Assembly (NCBI GenBank): GCA_903923915.1
Contig: CAIXZI010000188.1
Coordinates: forward strand, 1-5,950
Direction of reading: 5' to 3'
DNA length: 5,950 nt
From: an uncultured Bacteroidota bacterium
GTDB lineage: Bacteria; Bacteroidota; Bacteroidia; B-17B0; Aurantibacillaceae
Position 1 is the stretch's first letter, and every line of letters begins with the position of its first letter. The position numbers were made by a program, and so were the translations under genes. Shown here piece by piece: positions 1 through 5,950 of this stretch. The notes below the pieces were generated by a model. It made no database searches. It was not told the DNA's origin and saw only the letters and a program-made list of their open reading frames with translations.

Positions 1-1
1 T

Positions 2-328
2 GATGGTAAATGTACCTTTCAAGAAGGCACTATTCCACAAAATGTTCATATTGATGCTACACACTTTTTTACTCAAACACAAATAGATACTTATCAGTTA
101 TCGGCTCATCCGGCTCCGCGCTATCAATTTGTTGTTACTTTAAAAGGTAAACTAAAATTTACCGTTAGCAACGGTGATTCTTTTATAATTGAACCCGGCA
201 CTATACTGGTAGCTAAAGACTTACAAGGCGAAGGACATACCTGGCAAATTATAGAAGGTGATGCCTGGCACCGAATTTATATTGTGCCACATGCCGATGC
301 TGAAGATCATTTTATAGTAAACAAATAA
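2..328 (+). CDS. Cupin-fold protein, 3' part only (5' end outside window)
   Basis: The frame is open from the left edge to the TAA at 326-328, giving the last 108 residues of a protein whose start is not in the window. The core looks like a single beta-barrel cupin: the strand segment RYQFVVTLKGKLKFTV (visible residues 40-55), then GDSFIIEPGTILVAKD (58-73), which fits the G...PG turn of cupin motif 2, then GEGHTW (76-81). The usual HxH and E metal ligands of cupin motif 1 are absent: the position reads APRYQF. H79 in motif 2 remains, so a normal metal site is doubtful. Small stand-alone cupins of this kind are common and mostly uncharacterised, and I cannot name a substrate. There is no signal peptide evidence because the N-terminus is missing. 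The stop lies 80 bp before the likely start of the next gene, with a candidate promoter between them, so co-transcription is not needed. Confidence 0.75.
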   Translation, partial: DGKCTFQEGTIPQNVHIDATHFFTQTQIDTYQLSAHPAPRYQFVVTLKGKLKFTVSNGDSFIIEPGTILVAKDLQGEGHTWQIIEGDAWHRIYIVPHADAEDHFIVNK

Positions 329-363
329 ATTTCCACTATAAAAGTAGTAACATAATAAAACAA

Positions 364-372
364 TAAGTTTGT
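364..372 (+). promoter_or_regulatory. Candidate Bacteroidota sigma-A -7 element
   Basis: TAAGTTTGT matches the Bacteroidota -7 consensus TAnnTTTGY at every fixed position. It lies in the gap after the cupin gene. Initiation a few bases downstream would give a leader of roughly 30 nt to the CTG at 409. No convincing TTG-type -33 box is seen about 20 bp upstream, so the call rests on one element in AT-rich DNA. Confidence 0.45.
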
Positions 373-408
373 CGTTCTCTAAAACAAACAACAACTAAAT
401 TCATTTTT

Positions 409-2823
409 CTGAAAAACATTTTATTAATAGTCTCGCTATTTTTTGCTTGTATAACTAGTTACGCGCAAAATAAATTAGAAGGGAAAATATCCGACAATAA
501 AAACGAAGGGGTTTCTTTTTGTCCGCTTGCCTTATTAAACGCCGCCGACAGTAGCATTAGCAAAGGAAGCGTAACCAATGAAAGTGGCAATTTTTTAATT
601 GAAAACATTAAAACTGGTAATTTCTTACTTAAAGTAAGTTACGTTGGATTTAAGGATACAATAGTTTCCATTGGTAACATAGATTCTCTATCGCAATTAA
701 AATTAGAACCGCTTATTTTAGCAGCAAGTGCTGTTAACCTAAATGAAGTGTCGGTTACAGCCATGAAAAAGCCTATGGAGTTTAAAAATGGAAATGTTAC
801 AGTTAATATAGAAGGCAGCCCCATGGCCATTGGTAATAGCGTATACGATTTACTAATGCGACTTCCGGGTGTTATTGTTACTGATGGCGTAATTAGTATA
901 CAAGGTAAATCTGGTGTAAAAGTTTTAATTGATGATAGGGTGCAGCAACTTTCCGGTAATCAGCTAATGGCCATATTAAAAAGCATGAGCGCCTCCAGTA
1001 TTCAAAAAATAGAAATACTTAAAAACCCACCTGTAAAATATGATGCAGCCGGCAATGCGGGCATTATAAACATTGTTACTAAACGAGTAAACGTAACGGG
1101 TTTTAGCGGTAGTGCTAACTTTTCTAACCAACAAGGTTTTTACGGCCAGCAAGAAGGTGGCGTAACTTTAAATTATAAAGCCAAAAAGTTTACCTTTTTT
1201 AGTGGTATAAATGTTTTTAATAATGGGCAGCGTAATGTAAATCACAAACAAAGAGCCTTAACTGATAATGGTATAACTACTTCGTTTGATGAACATTCAA
1301 CCATACATGAAAGCGGCCCAGTAGCTAATATTTTTGTGGGTTTAGATTGGTATGTAGATAGCATGAGTACAATTGGTATACGTGTAGAAGATATCCCTGG
1401 AAGCACTAATAACCTACGCATTGGTAACGATATCATTAGCGATAATTCTTTAGGCTATAACCGCCTCGATTTTAATGCAAGCGTGCCAAACCCCTGGAAT
1501 TATGTATACACTAATGTAAATGCCGAACATAAGTTTGATACAATGGGCACTAAATTAAAATTCAACGGAGATTTTTATAGTCCTTATAACGATTTATATC
1601 CCGGCACGTTTCAAAATAATTATTACACCAATGGATTGACATCCTTACCACCAACCGATTTTAAGAACAGTAATACAATCCATTTAAACACTTATATAGG
1701 CCGTTTAGATTTTGAAAAAAAGATTTTTAAAACCATTAGCCTAGAAGCGGGTGTAAAAGGCTCTTTCAATAGCATGAACAGTATTTACCAGCTTCAAAAT
1801 TTAGATAACACTACAGGCGCATATGTTACAGATACAAACTACACGAATAACTTTACCTATAAAGACCGCATTTTAGCTGCTTACGTAAACCTGCAAAAGC
1901 AAATAAAGAAGTTTAGCCTGCAAGCCGGTATAAGAGCGGAAAACACCAACATCCAAACTTTAAGTGTAACAAGCGGTATTACTTATAAAAGAGATTATTC
2001 TAATTTATTTCCTACAGCCAGTATAAGTTATAGTAAAAACGATAAGCATAATTTTCAGGTATCTTTTAGTCGGAGGATAGATAGGCCAGATTATAACAAC
2101 TTTAATCCATACAGGCAGTTTAATGGCAACCTATTAAGTTATAACATCGGTAACCCGTTTTTATATCCCGCTCTTACCAATAACTACGAAATTTCTCATA
2201 ATTATAAGGGTATTGTAGGTGCATCCTTTTCATACGCACGCACTACAAATGATATATTTGGGTACGCTATACAAAACGATGTTTCTAAAGTGGCTATTGG
2301 CAAGGTAGGTAATCTGCATCTTTTTGAAACGTATGCACTATCAGCCTTCTTTCAAAAAGACCTGGTAAAATGGTGGACACTTTCTGTAAGTGCTACAGGT
2401 TATTATTTTAAATATACCGGAAGCCTTGATAATATTGATTATACGCGCGGTGCTCCGTCAGGCTATGGCAACATATCAAATACTATAAACCTGCCAAAGG
2501 GTTTTAAAACAGAAATTAGTGGTGTTTATATTGCCCCATGGTTGGGTGGTTCTGGTCAACTTAAAAGTAGATGGGCAGCTAATTTTTCGATCAAAAAATC
2601 TTTCTTAAAAGATAAGCTAAACGTTTCCATAGGTGTAAACGATATTTTTTTTACACTCGGCATAAGAAATACCATATATATTCCCGGTCAAAGCTATAAA
2701 GTAGATATGACGTTTGATTCGCGCCGCTTTGTTATAGGTGCAACCTATAATTTTGGCAAGGTAAAAATTCAGCAGAGAGATATCAAAGGCAATGACGAGG
2801 ACAAGAAAAGATTAGGACATTAA
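409..2823 (+). CDS. TonB-receptor-like outer-membrane beta-barrel protein (OMP_b-brl_3 type), probable CTG start
   Basis: This is an outer-membrane protein of 804 residues if read from CTG 409. Residues 1-20 form a signal peptide (K2, hydrophobic ILLIVSLFFA, cleavage near SYA-Q). Residues ~21-110 resemble the carboxypeptidase-regulatory-like domain, with NESGNFLIENIKTGNFLLKV and SYVGFKDT. Residues ~125-226 are the plug: VYDLLMRLPGV at 145-155, then KIEILKNPPVKYDAAGNAG and IINIVTKR ending at 226. The rest is a long barrel rich in alternating aromatic strands, ending in ATYNFGKVKI and a short charged tail, as is common in this family. Such proteins are thought to move or bind ligands at the outer membrane with TonB; no SusD partner is adjacent and the substrate is unknown. 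The frame has no ATG, GTG or TTG between the in-frame stop at 364-366 and GTG 748. Starting at 748 would remove the signal peptide and regulatory domain. CTG 409 sits exactly at the expected first residue (x-KNILLIV); ATT 403 is an alternative. A recently mutated start or a base error is also possible. Confidence 0.85.
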   Translation: MKNILLIVSLFFACITSYAQNKLEGKISDNKNEGVSFCPLALLNAADSSISKGSVTNESGNFLIENIKTGNFLLKVSYVGFKDTIVSIGNIDSLSQLKLEPLILAASAVNLNEVSVTAMKKPMEFKNGNVTVNIEGSPMAIGNSVYDLLMRLPGVIVTDGVISIQGKSGVKVLIDDRVQQLSGNQLMAILKSMSASSIQKIEILKNPPVKYDAAGNAGIINIVTKRVNVTGFSGSANFSNQQGFYGQQEGGVTLNYKAKKFTFFSGINVFNNGQRNVNHKQRALTDNGITTSFDEHSTIHESGPVANIFVGLDWYVDSMSTIGIRVEDIPGSTNNLRIGNDIISDNSLGYNRLDFNASVPNPWNYVYTNVNAEHKFDTMGTKLKFNGDFYSPYNDLYPGTFQNNYYTNGLTSLPPTDFKNSNTIHLNTYIGRLDFEKKIFKTISLEAGVKGSFNSMNSIYQLQNLDNTTGAYVTDTNYTNNFTYKDRILAAYVNLQKQIKKFSLQAGIRAENTNIQTLSVTSGITYKRDYSNLFPTASISYSKNDKHNFQVSFSRRIDRPDYNNFNPYRQFNGNLLSYNIGNPFLYPALTNNYEISHNYKGIVGASFSYARTTNDIFGYAIQNDVSKVAIGKVGNLHLFETYALSAFFQKDLVKWWTLSVSATGYYFKYTGSLDNIDYTRGAPSGYGNISNTINLPKGFKTEISGVYIAPWLGGSGQLKSRWAANFSIKKSFLKDKLNVSIGVNDIFFTLGIRNTIYIPGQSYKVDMTFDSRRFVIGATYNFGKVKIQQRDIKGNDEDKKRLGH

Positions 2824-2845
2824 CATTCAATTGCCAAAATGTTTT

Positions 2846-2854
2846 TAATTTCGC
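2846..2854 (+). promoter_or_regulatory. Weak candidate -7 element before the small secreted protein
   Basis: TAATTTCGC differs from TAnnTTTGY at one fixed base and lies 36 bp before the ATG at 2890. No well-spaced -33 box is visible: the TTG at 2831 is only 12 bp upstream, which is too close. If real, it could drive 2890-3288 and, given the 17-bp gap that follows, fumC as well. Confidence 0.3.
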
Positions 2855-2889
2855 CTTGTTTAAAAACCACATCTTAAATTTAATTAAAA

Positions 2890-3288
2890 ATGAAATTCAT
2901 TACAAAAACAGCCCTACTTATTTTAGCCCTTTTCACTATTCAACCAACTTTTGCGCAAAAAAGCGAATGGAAAGAATTAAAAACCTTTCATGGTGTAATG
3001 AGCAAATCATTTCACCCATCTGAAGAAGGAAATTTACAACCTGTAAAAGATAATGCAGCTGATTTAGTTGCTAAAGCCAAAGTATGGCAAGCCTCTGCAA
3101 TTCCTGCAGATTACAACCAAACAGAAACTAAAAAAGTTTTAGCAGAGTTAGTTACTAAATGTCAGGAAATTGAAAAAGCAGTAGCAGCTAAAAAAAGCGA
3201 TGCCGACTTAAAAAAACTAATTCACGAAGCACATGAAGTTTTTCATCAAATAGTTGAAAAATGCCATAATCCTGAAACAAAAAAATAA
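2890..3288 (+). CDS. Small secreted helical His-rich protein, function unknown
   Basis: A 132-residue exported protein. Residues 1-23 are a signal peptide (K2, K6, hydrophobic [11 protein letters not shown], cleavage near TFA-Q). The mature ~110 residues are rich in Lys, Ala and Glu and look all-helical, probably a four-helix bundle: about 26-40, 50-68, 78-100 and 104-126. Histidines cluster at H34, H42, H112, H115, H119 and H126, with cysteines at C91 and C125. In the last helix H112, H115, H119 and H126 are spaced so as to fall on one face, which would suit metal or haem contact (inference). There is no CxxCH, so it is not a c-type cytochrome. I recognise the overall look ([18 protein letters not shown] near the mature N-terminus) as that of uncharacterised Bacteroidota periplasmic proteins, but cannot assign a function. 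The ATG follows an A-rich leader typical of the phylum. fumC starts 17 bp after its stop, so the two may share a transcript. Confidence 0.85.
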   Translation: MKFITKTALLILALFTIQPTFAQKSEWKELKTFHGVMSKSFHPSEEGNLQPVKDNAADLVAKAKVWQASAIPADYNQTETKKVLAELVTKCQEIEKAVAAKKSDADLKKLIHEAHEVFHQIVEKCHNPETKK

Positions 3289-3305
3289 TCTCAATCAATA
3301 TTAAA

Positions 3306-4727
3306 ATGGAAACACAAACTGCAACAAAAATGGAATACAGAATTGAACATGATACCATGGGCGAGGTAAAAGTACCTGCCGATAAATACTGGGGCGCGCA
3401 AACAGAGCGTAGTCGCAACAACTTTAAAATAGGGCCTGAAGCCAGCATGCCTAAGGAAATTATTTATGCGTTTGCATATCTTAAAAAAGCTGCAGCACTT
3501 GCTAATTGCGAATTAGGTGCACTTACAAAAGATAAGAGCGATTTAATTGGCAAAGTGTGTGATGAAATTTTAGCACACAAATTAGATGATCAGTTTCCTT
3601 TAGTTATTTGGCAAACAGGTTCTGGTACGCAAAGTAACATGAATGCCAATGAGGTTATTGCTTACCGTGCACACGTATTAAGTGGTGGTAAATTAGCTGA
3701 CGAGAAAAAAGTACTTCATCCAAATGATGATGTAAATAAATCGCAATCAAGTAATGATACCTACCCTACTGCTATGCATATTGCAGCTTATAAGCAAGTA
3801 GCAGAAATTACCATTCCAGGCATGGAAAAACTGCGTGATGCACTTCACACAAAAGCAGAAGAATTTAAAAGTATTGTAAAAACAGGTCGCACGCATTTTA
3901 TGGATGCTACACCGCTTACACTAGGACAAGAATTTAGCGGTTATGTACAACAAATAACCAATAGCATTCGCGCCATAAAAAATGCATTACAAATGGTTAG
4001 TGAGTTGGCTCTTGGCGGCACAGCTGTTGGTACAGGATTAAATACGCCAAAAGGATATGATGTTTTAGTAGCTAAAAAAATTGCTGAACTAACAGGTTTA
4101 CCTTTTGTAACTGCACCAAATAAATTTGAAGCCTTAGCTGCACATGATGCTATGGTTGAATTATCAGGTGCACTAAAACGTTCGGCAGTTGCTTTGTTTA
4201 AAGTAGCTAATGATATTCGTATGCTAAGCTCAGGGCCTCGTTCGGGCATTGGCGAAATTATTATTCCTGATAACGAACCGGGTTCATCTATCATGCCGGG
4301 CAAAGTAAACCCAACACAACCGGAAGCATTAACTATGGTTTGTGCGCAAGTAATTGGCAATGATGTAGCAGTTTCTGTGGGTGGTATGAATGGTCATTTT
4401 GAATTAAATGTTTTCAAACCTTTAATCGCTTCTAACGTATTGCAAAGTGCACGTTTATTAGGTGATGCTTGTGTTTCGTTTACCGACCATTGTGCTGCAG
4501 GTATTTTACCAAACTTGCCAATTATTAAACAACACATGGAAAATTCGTTAATGCTGGTAACTGCACTTAACACGCATATTGGTTACGAAAAAGCTGCTAA
4601 GATTGCTAAAACCGCGCATAAAGAAGGTAAAACATTGCGCGAAGCAGCTGTTGGCTTAGGTTATGTAACTAATGAGCAATTCGACCAGTGGGTTCGCCCG
4701 GAAGATATGGTTGGTAGCTTAAAATAA
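3306..4727 (+). CDS. fumC: Class II fumarate hydratase
   Basis: This enzyme performs the reversible hydration of fumarate to L-malate in the TCA cycle; it is cytoplasmic and a homotetramer in this family. The 473 residues compare with 467 in E. coli FumC, and motifs align with an offset of 9. Seen in order: the [13 protein letters not shown] substrate segment at 105-117 (T108), HPND at 138-141 (the secondary B site), SSND at 148-151, [10 protein letters not shown] at 194-203 (T196, H197), and the superfamily signature [11 protein letters not shown] at 326-336 with the catalytic serine S327, K333, N335 and E340. All key residues are present, so it should be active. No iron-sulfur cysteines are expected for this class. 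M9 (ATG 3330) is an alternative start, and [12 protein letters not shown] is closer to the usual family N-terminus; the upstream ATG adds eight polar residues. Related lyases (aspartase, argininosuccinate lyase) share the signature, but the AlaGlu-rich N-terminal half and [11 protein letters not shown] fit fumarase best; aspartase is the closest alternative. Confidence 0.95.
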   Translation: METQTATKMEYRIEHDTMGEVKVPADKYWGAQTERSRNNFKIGPEASMPKEIIYAFAYLKKAAALANCELGALTKDKSDLIGKVCDEILAHKLDDQFPLVIWQTGSGTQSNMNANEVIAYRAHVLSGGKLADEKKVLHPNDDVNKSQSSNDTYPTAMHIAAYKQVAEITIPGMEKLRDALHTKAEEFKSIVKTGRTHFMDATPLTLGQEFSGYVQQITNSIRAIKNALQMVSELALGGTAVGTGLNTPKGYDVLVAKKIAELTGLPFVTAPNKFEALAAHDAMVELSGALKRSAVALFKVANDIRMLSSGPRSGIGEIIIPDNEPGSSIMPGKVNPTQPEALTMVCAQVIGNDVAVSVGGMNGHFELNVFKPLIASNVLQSARLLGDACVSFTDHCAAGILPNLPIIKQHMENSLMLVTALNTHIGYEKAAKIAKTAHKEGKTLREAAVGLGYVTNEQFDQWVRPEDMVGSLK

Positions 4728-4760
4728 ATCTATTCATTAAATAAATTATAAAGTCTGATA

Positions 4761-5678
4761 ATGGTTAAGTCCTTGCATAAAGTAATTTCCATTATCGGAC
4801 TTTGTTTGTTTTTTACTACATCTGTTTTTGCACAAAACACCGATAGTACCAATACAAATGATGACCCTGTTCCTACAACTATGAAAGGCTTTCATTTAGG
4901 TTTACAGGCCGGAACTTATTTTGCAAATAAATACACCTGTAACTTATACGACGGCTATGGCGTTGATATGTATGGCGTTAGGAATGATTTTGCGCACAGC
5001 TTTATGTATCAACGAATTGTTAATGATTATGGTGGTGGTAACGGACAAACAGATCGTATAGCTTTAGCATTAGGTGTAAACCCAGGGCAATGGAGCTTTA
5101 ACGAGATTGATATGCCTATTAATTTAAAATATAATGTTGCTTTATTGGTTGGATTAAACACACGATACTGCTTCAATAATAAAAGTGCCATTATTTTAAA
5201 TGTTAATGCAACCAAATTAACCGTTAACGGAAATTTTACTATAGAGACTTATGCAAATACCGGCTACCAGGGAGCAACTAATGTAAGAACATTTTCAATT
5301 GTGGGTGGAGAACAACGGTTAATGTCTCAATTAGGGTTTCAGCAAATATTAGGAGATAACGATAAACTAAATTGTTTTATTGAAGGTGGTATAGATGTAA
5401 CTATGGCTAAGTATTTAAGAAACCAGCTTATCATTAACAATCTTACCATTGATATGTCGAGTTATTATTACCAATCAAACTATGGCTCTTACCGCACCAA
5501 AAACCTTATTGGTGTTGGCTTAGGGGCTTTTGCAGGTTTTGGCTTTAACTTAACCTTAGGAAACAAATATATCATACAGTTAGTTTACAATCCTTCCTTT
5601 GATCGCATTAATATTGGTTCAAGTCCTAAATATACTTTTCAACAAAGTATAGGTTTGCGTGCTTATTACAATTTTTAA
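4761..5678 (+). CDS. Secreted outer-membrane beta-barrel protein, function unknown
   Basis: A 305-residue protein with a signal peptide at 1-24 (K3, H6-K7, hydrophobic VISIIGLCLFF, cleavage near VFA-Q). A polar linker rich in Asn, Asp and Thr follows (26-40). The rest alternates hydrophobic and polar residues as transmembrane beta-strands do: MKGFHLGLQAGTYF at 41-54, ALLVGLNTRYCF at 127-138, SAIILNVNATKLTV at 142-155, NLIGVGLGAFAGFGFNLTL at 248-266, YIIQLVYNPSF at 270-280. It ends in SIGLRAYYNF, with a C-terminal Phe as expected for a BAM-inserted barrel. The length suits a barrel of about 8-12 strands. The block NLYDGYGVDMYG to MYQRIVNDYGGG (61-93) has no obvious strand pattern and may be a plug-like or surface region. 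No OmpA-type peptidoglycan-binding domain is present. It starts 33 bp after fumC with no clear promoter or terminator between, so read-through is likely. No substrate or partner can be named. Confidence 0.85.
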   Translation: MVKSLHKVISIIGLCLFFTTSVFAQNTDSTNTNDDPVPTTMKGFHLGLQAGTYFANKYTCNLYDGYGVDMYGVRNDFAHSFMYQRIVNDYGGGNGQTDRIALALGVNPGQWSFNEIDMPINLKYNVALLVGLNTRYCFNNKSAIILNVNATKLTVNGNFTIETYANTGYQGATNVRTFSIVGGEQRLMSQLGFQQILGDNDKLNCFIEGGIDVTMAKYLRNQLIINNLTIDMSSYYYQSNYGSYRTKNLIGVGLGAFAGFGFNLTLGNKYIIQLVYNPSFDRINIGSSPKYTFQQSIGLRAYYNF

Positions 5679-5690
5679 GTATCCATTTTC

Positions 5691-5704
5691 ATAAAATATT
5701 TTAT
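5691..5704 (+). repeat. Perfect 14-bp AT palindrome after the barrel gene
   Basis: ATAAAATATTTTAT is its own reverse complement and begins 13 bp after the preceding stop. It has no G or C and no loop, so it would make a poor intrinsic terminator on its own, although a T-rich run follows. It could be a regulator site or a chance AT-rich sequence. Confidence 0.3.
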
Positions 5705-5731
5705 TTCTTTCAGTTTCTCTTTTAAAGAGCT

Positions 5732-5786
5732 ACCGCATTTTTGTTAAAATCGACCGTTTAAAAAATTTCTACCGCCGTTTAAAAAA
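5732..5786 (+). promoter_or_regulatory. 21-bp-phased direct repeats resembling a LytTR-type operator
   Basis: The 12-mer CCGTTTAAAAAA occurs exactly twice, at 5754-5765 and 5775-5786, with a 21-bp period. One period further upstream, at 5732, the ACCG start recurs in degenerate form (ACCGCATTT). LytTR-domain regulators are known to bind pairs of a 9-bp motif, (T/A)(A/C)(C/A)GTTN(A/G)(T/G), separated by 12 bp, which is the same 21-bp period. ACCGTTTAA at 5753 fits at eight of nine positions and GCCGTTTAA at 5774 at seven of nine. The site lies about 50 bp before the first downstream ATG, a sensible place for an activator. No regulator gene is in the window, so the family assignment is inference. 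Confidence 0.45.
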
Positions 5787-5814
5787 CTGGCTACTTTTTT
5801 TATGAGTTGCATAG

Positions 5815-5823
5815 TAACTTAGA
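5815..5823 (+). promoter_or_regulatory. Weak candidate -7 element downstream of the phased repeats
   Basis: TAACTTAGA has one mismatch at the fixed positions of TAnnTTTG (TTAG for TTTG) and a non-consensus last base. It starts 29 bp after the second 12-mer repeat and lies 14 bp before ATG 5838 and 48 bp before ATG 5872. No good -33 box is seen, which would be compatible with activator-dependent transcription. Confidence 0.25.
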
Positions 5824-5837
5824 ATAAAAAAACAAAA

Positions 5838-5950
5838 ATGAAACAATTAAACCTTCTAAAAACTATGCGTTATGAAAACAGAAACAATTTTAGCACACAA
5901 TTGCCAAAGCAAATTGTATGCAGACAAAACCAGCAAATCTTCATTAAAAA
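5838..5950 (+). CDS. 5' end of a further gene, frame unresolved (ATG 5838 or ATG 5872), cut by window edge
   Basis: Two overlapping frames stay open to the right edge. The first starts at ATG 5838 after an A-rich leader of the kind seen before other genes here, and gives 37 residues beginning MKQLNLLKTMRYENRN. The second starts at ATG 5872, in the +1 frame relative to the first, and gives 26 residues beginning MKTETILAHNCQSKLY. The second has codon use more like its neighbours (AAA, ACA, GAA, GCA, TTA), while the first has the better upstream context. Only one is likely to be the main gene; the first could also be a short leader ORF overlapping the second. Neither has a signal peptide or any motif I recognise. 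A gene start is supported by the repeats and weak promoter upstream. Confidence 0.4.
   Translation, partial: MKQLNLLKTMRYENRNNFSTQLPKQIVCRQNQQIFIK

Noticed and set aside
409..480. Lipoprotein reading of the barrel gene's signal sequence (Cys at residue 14)
   Set aside because: LFFAC has Phe at -2 and -3, which is not a good lipobox, and a normal SYA-Q cleavage site follows. Barrels of this family are not lipoproteins.
639..1436. Short antisense open frames at 639-830 and 1242-1436 within the barrel gene, and a similar one at 5027-5215
   Set aside because: All are 62-64 codons, opposite clear coding sequence, with no start context or recognisable content.
748..2823. GTG 748 as the start of the large barrel protein
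   Set aside because: It falls in the linker after the regulatory domain (LNEVSVTAMKK continues smoothly across it), and would remove the signal peptide that an outer-membrane protein needs. The upstream frame is plainly coding.
3188..3448. Antisense open frame across the end of the small secreted gene and the start of fumC
   Set aside because: It overlaps two well-supported genes on the other strand and its translation looks like an unordered hydrophobic shadow.
3941..4360. Antisense open frame of 139 codons inside fumC
   Set aside because: It lies wholly opposite conserved fumarase catalytic segments and its translation has no domain-like pattern; it is a shadow of the coding strand.
5717..5729. 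Inverted repeat CTCTTT-T-AAAGAG as a terminator for the second barrel gene
   Set aside because: The stem is six pairs with only a one-base loop, is AT-rich, and is followed by GCTACCG and not a T-run, so a working intrinsic terminator is unlikely.
5732..5786. CRISPR or satellite interpretation of the 21-bp-phased repeats
   Set aside because: There are only two exact 12-bp copies and one degenerate copy, with 9-bp gaps, far too short for CRISPR repeats and spacers; a protein-binding site explains it better.

Overview
The window reads as chromosomal DNA from an AT-rich member of the Bacteroidota, probably of the Sphingobacteriia/Chitinophagia type (inference). The support is: a large outer-membrane protein with a carboxypeptidase-regulatory-like domain, plug and barrel; signal peptides that end in xxA-Q; absence of clear Shine-Dalgarno sequences, with A-rich leaders before the ATGs; and a TAnnTTTG-type promoter box. 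All recognisable genes lie on the + strand and are closely spaced.

Layout. Positions 2-328 hold the 3' end of a cupin-fold gene cut by the window edge. Next is a large outer-membrane beta-barrel gene of the TonB-receptor-like OMP_b-brl_3 type, best read as 409-2823. Its reading frame clearly continues upstream of the first conventional start codon (GTG 748) and encodes a regulatory domain and a signal peptide, but no ATG, GTG or TTG exists at the expected start. A CTG sits exactly where the ATG should be. After a 66-bp gap comes a small secreted, helical, His-rich protein of unknown function (2890-3288). It is followed 17 bp later by class II fumarase fumC (3306-4727), which has all its catalytic residues, and 33 bp later by a second, smaller outer-membrane barrel protein of unknown function (4761-5678). 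The last 272 bp hold an AT-rich palindrome, a set of 21-bp-phased repeats that resemble a LytTR-family operator, and the beginning of one more gene whose frame cannot be settled before the window ends.

The genes do not form an evident pathway. fumC is housekeeping (TCA cycle), and the flanking genes encode envelope or exported proteins. The spacing allows 2890-5678 to be co-transcribed, but no functional link is visible. I see no mobile element, CRISPR array, tRNA, rRNA or defence system. The two points most worth following up are the missing start codon of the large barrel gene and the phased repeats near the 3' end.
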